Shown piece by piece: positions 33,568 through 43,702 of a DNA stretch of 64,000 nt. Under the pieces are notes generated by a model. The model saw only the letters and a program-made list of their open reading frames with translations, had not been told where the DNA came from and made no database searches. Every line of letters starts with the position of its first letter. Position 1 is the stretch's first letter. A program made the position numbers and the translations under genes. Location: NCBI GenBank assembly GCA_017308135.1, contig JAFKFM010000015.1, positions 1 to 64,000 of the forward strand. The letters are read 5' to 3'. The stretch is from Alphaproteobacteria bacterium. Lineage in GTDB: Bacteria > Pseudomonadota > Alphaproteobacteria > CACIAM-22H2.

Positions 33568-34805
33568 AACTCGAAGCCGTAAACGACCTGGGCGCCGATC
33601 GTGCTGGTCGTCGCCTGGGCGTTGACGTTGCCGAAGGCGGGCACCGCCTTCGTGCGTTTCCAGCCGATACCGACCGTCAGATCCTCCATCACCTTGTAGA
33701 GAAGGTTGGCGGCGATCTGGCGGTCCTGCTGGTTGAAAAAATCGCCCGACGTGGCGGCGCTGTCGGGCTTGGCGAAAGTCCGCGTCATGCGCGATGCGAC
33801 GAACGTAAAATCCCGCCAGGTCAGGATTCCGGCCGTCGTCCAGTAGCTGCGGTCCTTGAACTGGTTGACGCCGATGATCGGGTCGGCGTTGAACACGTCG
33901 GTGAATTTCGCCCATTCGACGAAGGGCGTGAACACGAAGCCCGCCGGCAGGCCGATCTCGTAGCGCGCCCCGGCGACGTAACCGTCCGACGCGCGCGAGG
34001 CGACGGCACCGCTCGTCGCTTGCAGCGTCGCGGGCTGACGCGTGCCGGCCGCCAAACGGCGATAGCCCAAACCGATCGTCAATCCTTCCAGGCCCTTGGG
34101 ATCCGTAAGTTCGTATCCCAGCGCGAAGGATTCCGGGCCGTTGGTGTTGCCAGGCCCCCCATATTCCAGGCGGTTGCGCCCCAGACGCTGCGTGGTCGAC
34201 AACGGCCCCTGCCCCGGCCCATAACCCGGCCGGTTGAAGACCGAACTCGACAACGCGGTGTTGTCGAAGAAGAACGCGGCCACGTTGATCTTATGCGTGC
34301 CGAAGGCGCCCAGATCGAAATCACGCCCGGCGCCCGCACCGATCGCTTCCTTCATCTGGTAGTCCTTCGCGAATTCGTTCGCGTAGAACCCCGGCAAGCG
34401 CGCATCGTCCCAGCCCATGCCGAAGGCCGGGTTGAACTTGCCCGCGTAGAGCTTCGCGATGTCGAGTTCAAGATTCGCGAACAGGTTTTCGAGATAGGCT
34501 GCATGGCCGCCGAACAGGCGCCCTTCCGTCGGCGCCTTGACGCGTTCCCAATGCAGCTTCGCCTGCAGATTGAAGTTCGACGTGACGAACAATTTCGTCA
34601 CCCCTTCGAACTCGCCATAGCCGTCGGTCAATTTCGACGGCCCGTTGGTACTGCCATAGGCGCGGTCGATGCCGAGTTTCACCGTCACGTCGGTGTCGAA
34701 ATGAATCCCCTCGCCATGGACATGACGGTCGGGGCTTTGCGCGAGGGCCGGCGCGGCCAAAGCGAGGAACAAGGCGGTAGACGCGAAAAGGCGGCGGAAC
34801 GTCAT
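33564..34805 (-). CDS. Outer-membrane beta-barrel (porin-like) protein with Zur-type operator
   Basis: A 413-residue predicted outer-membrane protein. It starts with a signal peptide (MTFRRLFASTALFLALAAPALAQ), shows alternating amphipathic strands throughout, and ends QVVYGFEF with the terminal Phe that the BAM complex recognises. The mature N-terminus is His-rich (SPDRHVHGEGIHFD), which could bind metal. No TonB box or plug domain is seen, so it is a porin-like channel rather than a TonB receptor. A perfect Zur-type palindrome 23 bases before the ATG suggests induction under zinc limitation and a role in zinc or metallophore entry. The family was not otherwise recognised. Confidence 0.85.
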   Translation of the reverse strand: MTFRRLFASTALFLALAAPALAQSPDRHVHGEGIHFDTDVTVKLGIDRAYGSTNGPSKLTDGYGEFEGVTKLFVTSNFNLQAKLHWERVKAPTEGRLFGGHAAYLENLFANLELDIAKLYAGKFNPAFGMGWDDARLPGFYANEFAKDYQMKEAIGAGAGRDFDLGAFGTHKINVAAFFFDNTALSSSVFNRPGYGPGQGPLSTTQRLGRNRLEYGGPGNTNGPESFALGYELTDPKGLEGLTIGLGYRRLAAGTRQPATLQATSGAVASRASDGYVAGARYEIGLPAGFVFTPFVEWAKFTDVFNADPIIGVNQFKDRSYWTTAGILTWRDFTFVASRMTRTFAKPDSAATSGDFFNQQDRQIAANLLYKVMEDLTVGIGWKRTKAVPAFGNVNAQATTSTIGAQVVYGFEF

Positions 34806-34827
34806 CGGTTACGGCACTCCAACTCAT

Positions 34828-34846
34828 TGTGTTATACTATAACACA
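34828..34846 (-). promoter_or_regulatory. Zur-type operator palindrome
   Basis: A perfect 9-1-9 palindrome TGTGTTATACTATAACACA, sharing a 15-base core with the site at 12676-12690. It matches the GTTATANTATAAC core of proteobacterial Zur boxes and lies just before the porin-like gene. Presence of the same rare palindrome before two envelope metal-transport candidates is strong mutual support. Confidence 0.85.
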
Positions 34847-34867
34847 TGAAGTTTGGGCGATTGCCAA

Positions 34868-34894
34868 GCGGAATCCGGTATTTCCGGATTCCGC
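34868..34894 (-). terminator. Hairpin after prfB
   Basis: A perfect 11-bp stem (34868-34878 with 34884-34894) and a 5-base loop lie 16 bases past the prfB stop codon. There is no T run on either strand, so it may be a Rho-assisted end or a 3' stabiliser. It separates prfB from the Zur-type operator and porin-like gene. Confidence 0.55.
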
Positions 34895-34909
34895 CTTACC
34901 GTCAAATAA

Positions 34910-36038
34910 TTAGGACTTGGCGTCGGCTTCCGCTTTGCCGCCTTTGAGGCGCGAGGCGAGCGAGGCTTCCAGGAACCGATCGATATCGCCGTCGAGCACG
35001 CCTTGCGTGTCCGAGGTTTCGACGTTCGTGCGCAGATCCTTCACCATCTGATAGGGCTGCAACACGTAGGACCGGATCTGGTGGCCCCAGCCAATATCGC
35101 TCTTGCTCTGGTGCTCGGCGAGCGTCGCGGCTTCGCGCTTCTGAAGCTCGGCCTCGTAAAGCCGCGCCCGCAACATCTTCCACGCTTTGTCGCGGTTCTT
35201 GTGCTGCGAGCGTTCGGTCTGGCACGCCACGACGGTGTTGGTCGGAATGTGGGTCAAACGCACGGCGCTTTCCGTCTTGTTGACGTGCTGACCGCCCGCC
35301 CCCGACGCGCGATAGACGTCGGTGCGCACGTCCGACTCGTTGATATCGATCTGGATGTCGTCTTCGATCGCCGGGTAAACCCAGGCCGAAGCGAAGCTCG
35401 TCTGCCGGCGGTCGTTGGAGTCGAAAGGCGAAATGCGCACGAGGCGATGTACGCCGCTTTCGGTCTTCAGCCAGCCATAGGCGTTTTCGCCCGAAATGCG
35501 CAGCGTCGCCGATTTGATGCCCGCTTCTTCGCCCGGGCTTTCTTCCAGATATTCGGACTTGAAGCCGCGCTTTTCCGCCCAGCGCAGATACATACGCGTG
35601 AGCATTTCGCCCCAATCCTGCGCTTCCGTGCCGCCGGCCCCCGCGTGAATTTCAATAAAGGCGTCGTTGGAATCGGCTTCGCCCGATAGCAGCGCGGCCA
35701 AGCCCCGCTTCTCGCTTTCGGCCTTCAGCGCCACCAGCGCGTTTTCCGCGTCGGCCAGAATGGCCGCGTCGCCTTCGGCTTCCGCAAGTTCGATCATGCC
35801 GACCGCGTCGTCGAGATCGGCTTGCAGGCGCTTGACCGCCGTGATCGAGGTTTCGAGTTGCTTGCGCTCGCGCAGGATCGCTTGCGCCTTCTTGGGATCG
35901 TTCCAGAGCGACGGGTCTTCGGACAGCGCGTTCAGTTCGTCGAGTTTCTTGAGGGCTCTATCCCAGTCAAAGAAACCTCCGCAGAAGATCGAGCGACTGC
36001 TTGATTTCGGCGGCAAGGGCGGCGATTTCGGCGCGCAT
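34910..36038 (-). CDS. prfB: Peptide chain release factor 2, programmed +1 frameshift
   Basis: RF2, which releases finished proteins at UGA and UAA codons; about 375 residues in two frames. The first 23 codons (36038 down to 35970, [19 protein letters not shown]) end at CTT followed by an in-frame TGA at 35969-35967. The sequence GGAGG-TTT-CTT-TGA-C is the classical slippery site with its internal Shine-Dalgarno. After a +1 shift the frame continues from 35968 ([16 protein letters not shown]). The catalytic GGQ ([12 protein letters not shown]) and the stop-codon-reading SPF ([11 protein letters not shown]) are intact. Low RF2 raises frameshifting, giving autoregulation. Confidence 0.96.
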
Positions 36039-36125
36039 AAGGATGCTCCAATTCGAATGATGGCATGCGGATACGAAATGCGGGCCCGCTTGGCAAGCCC
36101 CGCTTTTCCGCGCCCGTGCTGAGGT

Positions 36126-38537
36126 TCAGTAAATCCCGTCCGCGTCTTGGCCTGCGGGCGCGGCGATGCCGGGGGCGGAGGTCGTGAACGCGCCATTGCC
36201 GTCCAGCACGTTGCGGTCTTCGCGCGCTTCCGTACCCGGCTTGAACGCCTCCCAGATCGCGTCGCGCTCACCGGGGCGTGCGGGCAACCCCGTCTGCGGG
36301 TTGATGCGCACGAGACGAATACCCGCCGGAGTCCGGAACGGTTCGACCGGTACGCCCTGCAGCGCTTCGGCCATCACATCGCGGAAGATCGGCACCGCGA
36401 TCGACGAGCCCGTTTCGTTGGGGCCGAGCGTGCGCGGATTGTCAAACCCGACCCACACGCCGACGGTCAAATCGGGCGAGAAGCCGACGAACCACGTATC
36501 GAACGATTCGTTCGTGGTGCCCGTCTTGCCCGCGAGCGGCCGGTTGAGTTCGAGCAAGCGACGTCCGGTGCCGCGCTGGACGACACCTTGCAGCATCGAC
36601 GTCATCTGATAGGCGGTCGCGGGATCGATCGCCTGGGCGCGGGATTCGGCCAAGGCGGGCGGTTCTTCGCCCGTGAAAATCTCGCCGCAGGATTCGCAAA
36701 TGCGAGGATCGTGCTTCCAGATCGTGCGGCCTTCGCGATCCTGGATCCGGTCGATCAGCGAGGGCGAAATGCGCATGCCGCCATTGACGAACATCGAATA
36801 CGCCGTGGTCATGCGCATCAACGTGGTTTCGCCCGCCCCCAGCGCCATGGCGAGCGTGGGTTGCAGCTTGTCGACGACGCCGAGGCCTTCGGCGGTCGCG
36901 GCGATCTTCTCCATTCCCACCGCTTGCGCCAAGCGAATGGTCATCAGGTTGCGCGATTGCTCGATGCCCACGCGCAACGGCGACGGCCCGTAGAAATTGC
37001 GCGAGTAGTTCGCCGGGCGCCAGGGCGGCATGCCGGGGCCTTGGTCGATGACGATGGGGGCGTCGAGGACGAGGCTCGCCGGCGTGAAGCCGTTATCGAG
37101 CGCGGGCAGATAGACGAAGGGTTTGAACGACGAGCCCGGCTGACGGAACGCCTGCGTGGCGCGATTGAACTGGCTTTGCTCGTAGCTCCAGCCGCCCACC
37201 AGTGCCCGCACGCGGCCCGAATGCGGGTCGAGCGCCACGATCGCGCCGCCGACATTCGGAATCTGGCGCAACGCGAAGCGCCCCTCGGTCGCGGTCTTCT
37301 CGACCAGAATGACGTCGCCGACCGACAGCGCGTCGGCCGGATTGCGCAGCGGCGGGCCCAAGCGCTGCTCGCGTTCGGGCTTGCGCGCCCAGCGCATCTC
37401 TTCGAACGGCAGCGTGCCCTTCGTATTGTCGGCGAATCCGAGTTCGACCGAATCGTTGGCAAGGCGCAGCACCAGCGCCGTGCGCCATTCCGGCGGCGTG
37501 CCGCCGGGGCGCGGCACTTGGGCCAACGCGCGCGCGAAATCGGCGGGGGCGCCTTCGACGCGCGCGAAGGCGCCGCGCCAGCCATGGCGGCGGTCATAGG
37601 CGAGCAAGCCTTTGCGCAATGCACGCTCGGCGATGTCCTGGATCTTCGGGTCCATCGTCGTGCGCACGACCAAGCCGCCGCGGAACAGCTCGCGCTCGCC
37701 GTATTTCTGCAACAACTCGCGGCGCACTTCCTCGGCGAAATAATCGGCGTGCACCGTATCTTCGGGCCCGCGCGAGCGCGTGACGATTTGCTGCGCGCGC
37801 GCCTCGTCGAACTCAGCCTGGGTGATCTGCCCGTCCTCGAGCAGGCGGCCGAGCACCCAATCGCGCCGTTCGACCGCGCGTGCCATGAAGCGCTGCGGAT
37901 TGTAGTTGTTCGGCGCCTTGGGCAGCACGGCCAGGAACGCCGCCTCTGCCAGTGTGAGCTCGTCAAGAGAACGGTCGAAATAATTGAGCGCGGCCGACGC
38001 CACGCCATAGGCGCCGTAGCCGAGATAGATTTCGTTCAAATAGAGCTCGAGGATGCGGCGCTTGGGCAGCGCCTCTTCGATCCGCAAGGCGAGGATCGCT
38101 TCCTTCACCTTGCGCTCCAACGACACTTCGTTGGTCAGCAGCATGTTTTTGGCGACTTGCTGCGTGATTGTCGAAGCGCCCACCGGGCGGCGCTGGCCGA
38201 GATTGGCGAGGTTCTGCACCGCGGCGCGCGCGATATCCGGCAGGCTGACGCCGGGATGGGTATAAAAATTCTTGTCCTCGGCCGCGAGGAACGCGGCGAC
38301 CACGCGGCGCGGAATTTTCTCGTAAGGCACGAAGACGCGCCGTTCGATCGCGAATTCGGCCAGTATGCGCCCGTCGGCGGCATGCACGCGGGTGGTGATT
38401 GAGGGCTGGTATTCGGCGAGCGTTTTGTGGTCCGGCAGACCGCGCCCGAAATACCAAAGCCCGCCCAGAATCGCGGCGCCGCCGCCGACGATGGCGACGA
38501 AAAGGAACAACGACAGAAGGATAATCGCGCGGCGCAT
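36126..38537 (-). CDS. mrcA: Penicillin-binding protein 1A
   Basis: An 803-residue bifunctional class A PBP that polymerises and cross-links peptidoglycan. One N-terminal membrane helix (about 4-28) leads into the GT51 glycosyltransferase ([45 protein letters not shown]). An OB-like linker domain (about 310-420) follows. The transpeptidase has the catalytic Ser in [14 protein letters not shown] in EQSRNLMT and [13 protein letters not shown]. The C-terminal tail is short and acidic. It lies upstream of prfB on the same strand with an 87-base gap. Confidence 0.96.
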   Translation of the reverse strand: MRRAIILLSLFLFVAIVGGGAAILGGLWYFGRGLPDHKTLAEYQPSITTRVHAADGRILAEFAIERRVFVPYEKIPRRVVAAFLAAEDKNFYTHPGVSLPDIARAAVQNLANLGQRRPVGASTITQQVAKNMLLTNEVSLERKVKEAILALRIEEALPKRRILELYLNEIYLGYGAYGVASAALNYFDRSLDELTLAEAAFLAVLPKAPNNYNPQRFMARAVERRDWVLGRLLEDGQITQAEFDEARAQQIVTRSRGPEDTVHADYFAEEVRRELLQKYGERELFRGGLVVRTTMDPKIQDIAERALRKGLLAYDRRHGWRGAFARVEGAPADFARALAQVPRPGGTPPEWRTALVLRLANDSVELGFADNTKGTLPFEEMRWARKPEREQRLGPPLRNPADALSVGDVILVEKTATEGRFALRQIPNVGGAIVALDPHSGRVRALVGGWSYEQSQFNRATQAFRQPGSSFKPFVYLPALDNGFTPASLVLDAPIVIDQGPGMPPWRPANYSRNFYGPSPLRVGIEQSRNLMTIRLAQAVGMEKIAATAEGLGVVDKLQPTLAMALGAGETTLMRMTTAYSMFVNGGMRISPSLIDRIQDREGRTIWKHDPRICESCGEIFTGEEPPALAESRAQAIDPATAYQMTSMLQGVVQRGTGRRLLELNRPLAGKTGTTNESFDTWFVGFSPDLTVGVWVGFDNPRTLGPNETGSSIAVPIFRDVMAEALQGVPVEPFRTPAGIRLVRINPQTGLPARPGERDAIWEAFKPGTEAREDRNVLDGNGAFTTSAPGIAAPAGQDADGIY

Positions 38538-38625
38538 GATCGGGGATTTATACGCTCAACCCCGCGCCTTCCATACCCCCCGTCAAAGCATTGAAATTCC
38601 CCGGTGAACTTGGCTAGATGCGGCC

Positions 38626-39129
38626 ATGCCGCACACGCCGGACGACCTTTTCGCCGTTCTTGCCCAACTGGGCATCCGCACCCAAACGGTGGCGCACGAG
38701 GCCGCCTTCACGGTCGAGGACGGCAAGCGCCTGCACGGGCGCAGCCTGCCGGGCGTCAACGTGAAGAATTTGTTCCTGAAGGACGCGAAAGATCGGCTCT
38801 GGCTCGTCTCCGCGCCGTGGGAGCGGGTGATCGACTTGAAAACGCTGCCCCAGCGCATCGGGTCGAAGCGCCTGTCCTTCGGTTCGGCGGCGCTGCTGAT
38901 GGAGGTGCTGGGCGTCATCCCCGGCGCGGTCACGCCCTTCGCGCCGATCAACGACAAGGACAAGCGCGTGACGGTCGTGCTCGATGCCTGGATGATGCGC
39001 CAGGACAGCGTGAACGCCCATCCGCTGGTCAACACGGCGACGACGAATATCGCCCCCGGCGATCTGATCGCCTTTCTGCGCCATGTTCATGGCGAGCCCC
39101 TACTGGCCGAACTGGACGCCGCGCTCTAG
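38626..39129 (+). CDS. Prolyl-tRNA deacylase (PrdX/YbaK family)
   Basis: A 167-residue single-domain trans-editing enzyme of the YbaK/PrdX family. Such proteins hydrolyse mischarged tRNA, for PrdX mainly alanyl-tRNA-Pro. The core blocks GVNVKNLFLKDAKDRLWLVS (with the catalytic Lys in the KNLFL segment), RIGSKRLSFGSAALLMEVLG and GAVTPFAPIND are all present. It stands free from ProRS, as in many proteobacteria whose ProRS lacks the editing insert. The following gene begins 36 bases downstream on the same strand, so it may be the first gene of a long run. Confidence 0.93.
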   Translation: MPHTPDDLFAVLAQLGIRTQTVAHEAAFTVEDGKRLHGRSLPGVNVKNLFLKDAKDRLWLVSAPWERVIDLKTLPQRIGSKRLSFGSAALLMEVLGVIPGAVTPFAPINDKDKRVTVVLDAWMMRQDSVNAHPLVNTATTNIAPGDLIAFLRHVHGEPLLAELDAAL

Positions 39130-39165
39130 TGTAACCTCGCGGAACGGCACGACGAAACGGCGGAC

Positions 39166-40218
39166 ATGGAATCGATCTACTACGTCATGAGTTGGGCGTG
39201 CCATCGGCGGTGCAAGCACTGCTACGAGGACCGCTTCCGCCCCTACAACAAGCGCGAGATGAAGGGCGTGCTGGCCGAGGCGGTCGCGAACTACCCGCGC
39301 ATCGTCGATAACCTGCCGGACACGATGCTGTATCGCGACCGCGCCGACATCGACGAAACCGGCGCGCCGCGTTTGAAGGTCGGGCGCGTGATTTTGTCGG
39401 GCGGTGAATCGCTGCTCGACCCGATCCGCGAGAACGTCACCTATAAAGTCATCGAACGTCTGCGCGCCAAATACGCGGATCGCGGCGGAGTAAAAATCGT
39501 CGTGCAGACGACCGGCGATCTGGTGACGCCGGAAATCGTCGACGATCTGCTGTCGCGCGGCGTGTGGATGATCTCCTGCGCCGGCCTCGACGATTTCCAC
39601 GTCAACATCAAAGCCGACGCGATGAAGGCCGATTTGACGCGGCTGTTCGAAAGCAAAGGCATGCGTCAAAGCGGCCTTGCCACGCAGAACCGCAAATGGC
39701 TGGAGGAGGAAGGGCCGGTCTTCAGCTTCTTCGGCGCCACACCCGATACGTGGATCGGCAAAATCTGGCCGCGTGGGCGGGCGTGGGAGAACGACCTTTC
39801 GCACGCGACGATCGACGACAATTTCTGCGCACGCTGGTCGGGCGGGCTCGACTTTCTGCGCTACGGGGAGTCGGGCGCGGAGATTTCCGTCGAGCCGGAC
39901 GGCAGCGTCTATCCCTGCTGCATCAAGACGAAACTGCCGATCGGCAATCTGACCGAGGATCGCCTCGCCGATATCATCGACAGCCTGCGCGACGATCCGG
40001 TGTTCCAGGCGATTTCCGCCGGCGAACCGCAGAAGATGGGTCTCGCCGATGGCTGGGACGAAGCGAAATTCGCCGACGCCTCGCGCACCAAAACGCCGTC
40101 GGGCCGCGACTATCAAAATCTCTGTATCGGCTGCGACAAATTCTTCGAAGCCAAAATGGGCGCGCGGATCGAAGCGGCGAAAGCGCGGCGCCGGGCGATG
40201 AAGGAAGCCGCGAAGTGA
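39166..40218 (+). CDS. Radical SAM protein with SPASM-like C-terminus
   Basis: A 350-residue radical SAM enzyme. The cluster-binding CxxxCxxC is at residues 12-19 (CHRRCKHC), followed by the GGE-type motif LSGGESLLD that binds SAM. The C-terminal part carries extra cysteines (VYPCCIKTKLPIGNL and LCIGCDKFF) in a SPASM-like pattern, suggesting one more Fe-S cluster. SPASM enzymes often modify peptides, but no small precursor gene is seen. Its stop overlaps the start of a YnjB-type binding protein by one base, so the enzyme is tied to that transporter. The reaction is unknown. Confidence 0.88.
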   Translation: MESIYYVMSWACHRRCKHCYEDRFRPYNKREMKGVLAEAVANYPRIVDNLPDTMLYRDRADIDETGAPRLKVGRVILSGGESLLDPIRENVTYKVIERLRAKYADRGGVKIVVQTTGDLVTPEIVDDLLSRGVWMISCAGLDDFHVNIKADAMKADLTRLFESKGMRQSGLATQNRKWLEEEGPVFSFFGATPDTWIGKIWPRGRAWENDLSHATIDDNFCARWSGGLDFLRYGESGAEISVEPDGSVYPCCIKTKLPIGNLTEDRLADIIDSLRDDPVFQAISAGEPQKMGLADGWDEAKFADASRTKTPSGRDYQNLCIGCDKFFEAKMGARIEAAKARRRAMKEAAK

Positions 40219-41411
40219 TGAAGCGCCGCGAATTCCTGATCGCCGCCGGTGCGAGTGCGGCGTTCCCCGCTTTCGCGCAAACGTCGTGGACCGAAACGCT
40301 GGCGGCGGCGAAGGGCAAGCCGGTGTTCTTCAACGCCTGGGGCGGCGACGAACGCACCAACGATTTCATCGCCTGGACGGCGGCGCGCGTGCGCGCCGAA
40401 TACGGTATCGATCTTCGCCATGTGCGTTTGCGCGACACGGCCGAGGCGGTGCAGCGCGTGATCGCGGAGAAAGCGGCGGGGCGCGACGGCGGCGGCTCGG
40501 TCGATCTCATCTGGATCAACGGCCCGAACTTCCTGGCGATGAAGGAACAGCGCCTGCATTACGGGCCGTTCGTCGAGCGCCTGCCGAATTTCCGCTATGT
40601 CGACATCGAGGGCAAACCGTCGAACGTCGTCGACTTCACCGTGCCCGTCGATGGCTACGCCGCGCCGTGGCGCTTGGCGCAGATCGTCTATGTCTACGAT
40701 TCCGCGCGCCTGTCCAAGCCGCCGCGCTCGATGGCCGCGATGCTGGAATGGGCAAAGGGAAATCCCGGGCGCTTGACGCACCCGACCGCGCGGAACTTTC
40801 TGGGTGCAACCTTCCTCAAGCAAGCGCTCTACGAGTTGACGCCCGATCGCGCGTTGCTCGCCGCCGCCCCGACCGACGCGAATTACGACGCCGCCGTCGC
40901 ACCGCTCTGGGCATGGTACGACGCGCTGCGCCCGAACATGTGGCGGCGTGGCGCGCAGTTCCCCGAAAGCGGACCTGCGCAGCGCACACTGATGAACGAC
41001 GGCGAGATCGATCTGATGATCTCGTTCAATCCGGCGGAAGCGGCGGTATCCATCGCCAATAATCTTCTGCCCGCCACCGCACGCGCGACGGGGCTTGAGG
41101 GCGGAACGATCGCGAACACCAGCTTCGTGTCGATCCCCTACAACGCCGCGAACCCGGCGGCGGCGATGGTCGTCGCCGATTTCCTGCTGTCGGGCGAAGC
41201 GCAAGCGCGGATGAACGATCCGCGCCATCTCGGCAATCCGACCGTGCTCGATATCGATCGTCTGCCGCCCGCGCAGAAGAAGTTCTTCGGCGATGTGCCG
41301 CCCGTTCCCGGCATGCCCAGCGCCGCCGAGCTTGGCCGTGCGCTGCCCGAGCCCCATCCCGGCTGGATGACGCGCCTCGCCGCCGATTGGGAAAAGCGCG
41401 TGCTGCACTGA
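40218..41411 (+). CDS. YnjB-type ABC transporter substrate-binding protein
   Basis: A 397-residue periplasmic binding protein of the YnjB (COG4134) family. The start MKRREFLIAAGASAAFPAFAQ gives a twin-arginine-like signal peptide. Longer in-frame starts lie within the radical SAM gene. The mature part begins FFNAWGGDERTNDFIAWTA and contains VDLIWINGPNFLAMKEQRL and DGYAAPWRLAQIVYVYDSA, resembling iron/thiamine-type binding proteins. The YnjBCD substrate is not established. The gene is followed directly, with no gap, by the cognate permease and ATPase. Confidence 0.9.
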   Translation: MKRREFLIAAGASAAFPAFAQTSWTETLAAAKGKPVFFNAWGGDERTNDFIAWTAARVRAEYGIDLRHVRLRDTAEAVQRVIAEKAAGRDGGGSVDLIWINGPNFLAMKEQRLHYGPFVERLPNFRYVDIEGKPSNVVDFTVPVDGYAAPWRLAQIVYVYDSARLSKPPRSMAAMLEWAKGNPGRLTHPTARNFLGATFLKQALYELTPDRALLAAAPTDANYDAAVAPLWAWYDALRPNMWRRGAQFPESGPAQRTLMNDGEIDLMISFNPAEAAVSIANNLLPATARATGLEGGTIANTSFVSIPYNAANPAAAMVVADFLLSGEAQARMNDPRHLGNPTVLDIDRLPPAQKKFFGDVPPVPGMPSAAELGRALPEPHPGWMTRLAADWEKRVLH

Positions 41412-43082
41412 ATGCTGCGACTTGCGCCACCCGCGACGCTGCTGGTTTTCCTGGCGCCGATCGTCGCGGGGCTGCTCGGCACGGCCTTGCCCGCGTTCGG
41501 ATGGTTCCCCGCCCTGGGCGCACACGCGTTCGGCCTCGATGTTTTCGCGCGGCTGTTCGCGCAGCCCGGCTTGGGCACGAGCGTCGCGCTGACGCTGTTC
41601 ACAGGATTCCTTGCGACAGCGTTGTCGCTGACGCTGGCGCTCGCGTTTTGCGCCGCCGCCTACGGCACAAACGCCTTCGGGACGGCGCAACGATTTTTGG
41701 CGCCGTTGCTGGCGACACCGCACGCGGCTCTCGCCATCGGCTTCGCGTTTTTGGTGGCACCCTCGGGCTGGATCGCGCGCTTGATCTCGCCCGAACTCAG
41801 CGGCTGGACACGCCCGCCCGATATCGCGACGGTGCAGGACCCGCTCGGCCTCGCCTTCGTCGCGGGGCTGATGCTGAAGGAAACGCCCTATTTGTTGCTC
41901 ACCCTGATCGCCGCGATCGGCCAAGCCGATCTGGCGCGCAGCCTGACGACGGCGCGCATGCTCGGCTACGGCAAATTCACGGCCTGGGCGAAGATCGCGA
42001 TCCCGCGTCTCTATCCGCAGATCCGTTTGCCAATCTATGCCGTGCTTGCCTTCGCCTTGTCGAACGTGGACGTGGCATTGATCCTCGCCCCGACCAATCC
42101 GCCGACGCTGAGCGTGCTGATCCTGCGCTGGATTTCCGATCCGCATCTCGATTTGTTCCTGCCCGCGACGGCGGCGGGGCTGCTGCAATTCGCGCTGGTC
42201 GTCGCATCGATCGGCGCGTGGCGCCTCGGCGAAATCGTCATCGCACACGCGGCGCGCGATTGGCTGATCAACGGCGCTCGCGGCGGCGAAGGGAAATTCC
42301 GCGCGAGCGCCGCGCGTACCGCGCTGACCTTGCTGTTCGCATTCGCCATCGCCGCCTTGATCGCTTTGGCGATCTGGTCAATCGCCCTTTCCTGGCGCTT
42401 CCCCGATGCGCTGCCCGACCGCTGGACGAGCGCGAATTGGCTGCGCGAGGCGCCGTCCCTCGCTGCGCCTGCGACGACCACCTTGCTCGTCGCGCTCAGC
42501 GCCACGGCGATCGCGATCCTGTTGGCGGTGCTGTGCCTTGAAAACGAAATCCGCAGCGGTAAGCGCGCGACCAAGGCGCTGGTGCTGCTCTATGCGCCGC
42601 TGCTGATCCCGCAAGTCTCGTTCCTGATCGGCGCGCAGACGCTGCTGGTGCGCTTGAATCTCGACGGCGGGTTCGCGGCCCTCGTCTGGGCGCATCTGCT
42701 GTTCGTGCTGCCCTATGTGTTCTTGGCGTTGGCCGATCCGTGGCGCGCGCTCGATCCGCGCTATGCGCGCATCGCATCGTGCTTGGGCGCATCGCACTGG
42801 CGGGTTCTCTTCGCCGTGAAAATCCCGCTGCTGCTGCGCCCGTTGTCGGTGGCGGCCGCGGTGAGTTTCGCGGTGTCGGCAGCGCTCTATCTGCCGACGT
42901 TGTTCGCAGGCGGGGGGCGCTGGACGAGCCTGACGACCGAAGCGGTCACGCTCGCCTCGGGCGGCGACCGGCGCGTACTCGGAGTCTATGCCTTCGCGCA
43001 AGCCGCCTTGCCGCTGATCGTCTACGCGGCGGCGCTGGCCGTGCCCGCCATCCTCTATCGCAACCGGAAGGGCATGGCATGA
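41412..43082 (+). CDS. YnjC-type ABC transporter permease (fused, about 12 TM)
   Basis: A 556-residue inner-membrane permease in which two binding-protein-dependent modules are fused, as in YnjC and FbpB/ThiP-type proteins. Each half has about six membrane helices and an EAA-like loop (SLTTARMLGYGKFTAWAKIA in the first half, ARIASCLGASHWRVLFAVKI in the second). The ATG comes right after the binding-protein stop. Its own stop overlaps the ATPase start by ATGA. The protein therefore needs only one permease polypeptide per transporter. Confidence 0.92.
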   Translation: MLRLAPPATLLVFLAPIVAGLLGTALPAFGWFPALGAHAFGLDVFARLFAQPGLGTSVALTLFTGFLATALSLTLALAFCAAAYGTNAFGTAQRFLAPLLATPHAALAIGFAFLVAPSGWIARLISPELSGWTRPPDIATVQDPLGLAFVAGLMLKETPYLLLTLIAAIGQADLARSLTTARMLGYGKFTAWAKIAIPRLYPQIRLPIYAVLAFALSNVDVALILAPTNPPTLSVLILRWISDPHLDLFLPATAAGLLQFALVVASIGAWRLGEIVIAHAARDWLINGARGGEGKFRASAARTALTLLFAFAIAALIALAIWSIALSWRFPDALPDRWTSANWLREAPSLAAPATTTLLVALSATAIAILLAVLCLENEIRSGKRATKALVLLYAPLLIPQVSFLIGAQTLLVRLNLDGGFAALVWAHLLFVLPYVFLALADPWRALDPRYARIASCLGASHWRVLFAVKIPLLLRPLSVAAAVSFAVSAALYLPTLFAGGGRWTSLTTEAVTLASGGDRRVLGVYAFAQAALPLIVYAAALAVPAILYRNRKGMA

Positions 43083-43702
43083 GCGGCCTTGCCTTGCGCG
43101 ACGTGACGCTCAGCGTGGCGGGCAAGCGATTGCTCGGGCCGCTGTCGCTCGACGTGGCGCCGGGCGCCATCGCCACGATCATGGGCCCGTCGGGCTCCGG
43201 CAAATCGTCGCTGCTTGCGTATCTGTGCGGCACGCTCGATCCTGTTTTCGCCGCGAGCGGCCAAGCGATGCTCGACGGCGCGGCCCTCGCGGGCCTCGCG
43301 CCCGAGAAGCGCCGCATCGGGATTCTGTTCCAGGACGATCTGCTGTTCCCGCATTTGTCGGTCGCGGGCAATCTCGCCTTCGCGATCCCCGCGCACGCGC
43401 CGGACCGAAAGGCGCGCATCGATGCCGCCCTCGCCGAAGCCGAACTCGACGGTTACGGCGAACGCGATCCCGCCACGTTGTCGGGCGGGCAGCGCGCGCG
43501 TGTGTCGCTGATGCGCGCGTTGCTGGCCGAGCCGCGCGCGATCCTGCTCGACGAGCCGTTCTCGAAACTCGATGCCGCCTTGCGCGGCAAGATGCGCGAA
43601 TTCGTGTTCGCGCATATCCGGATGCGGAAAGTTCCTTGTTTGATGGTCACGCACGACGAAGCTGACGCGGCCGCCACCGGCGGCTATATCCTGCGCCTAT
43701 GA
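43079..43702 (+). CDS. YnjD-type ABC transporter ATPase
   Basis: A 207-residue ATP-binding subunit that powers the YnjBC importer. Motifs are complete: Walker A GPSGSGKSS, Q-loop FQDDLLFPHLSV, signature LSGGQRARVSLMRAL, Walker B AILLDEPFSKLD and the H-loop VTHDEADA. It is shorter than typical import ATPases and lacks a C-terminal regulatory domain, as YnjD does. The start MSGLALRDVTLSVAGK overlaps the permease stop by four bases. Confidence 0.95.
   Translation: MSGLALRDVTLSVAGKRLLGPLSLDVAPGAIATIMGPSGSGKSSLLAYLCGTLDPVFAASGQAMLDGAALAGLAPEKRRIGILFQDDLLFPHLSVAGNLAFAIPAHAPDRKARIDAALAEAELDGYGERDPATLSGGQRARVSLMRALLAEPRAILLDEPFSKLDAALRGKMREFVFAHIRMRKVPCLMVTHDEADAAATGGYILRL

Noticed and set aside
35969-36271. 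Long N-terminal extension of prfB in the +1 frame
   Set aside because: It has no similarity to RF2. The zero-frame segment with the CTT-TGA-C slippery site gives the proper N-terminus.
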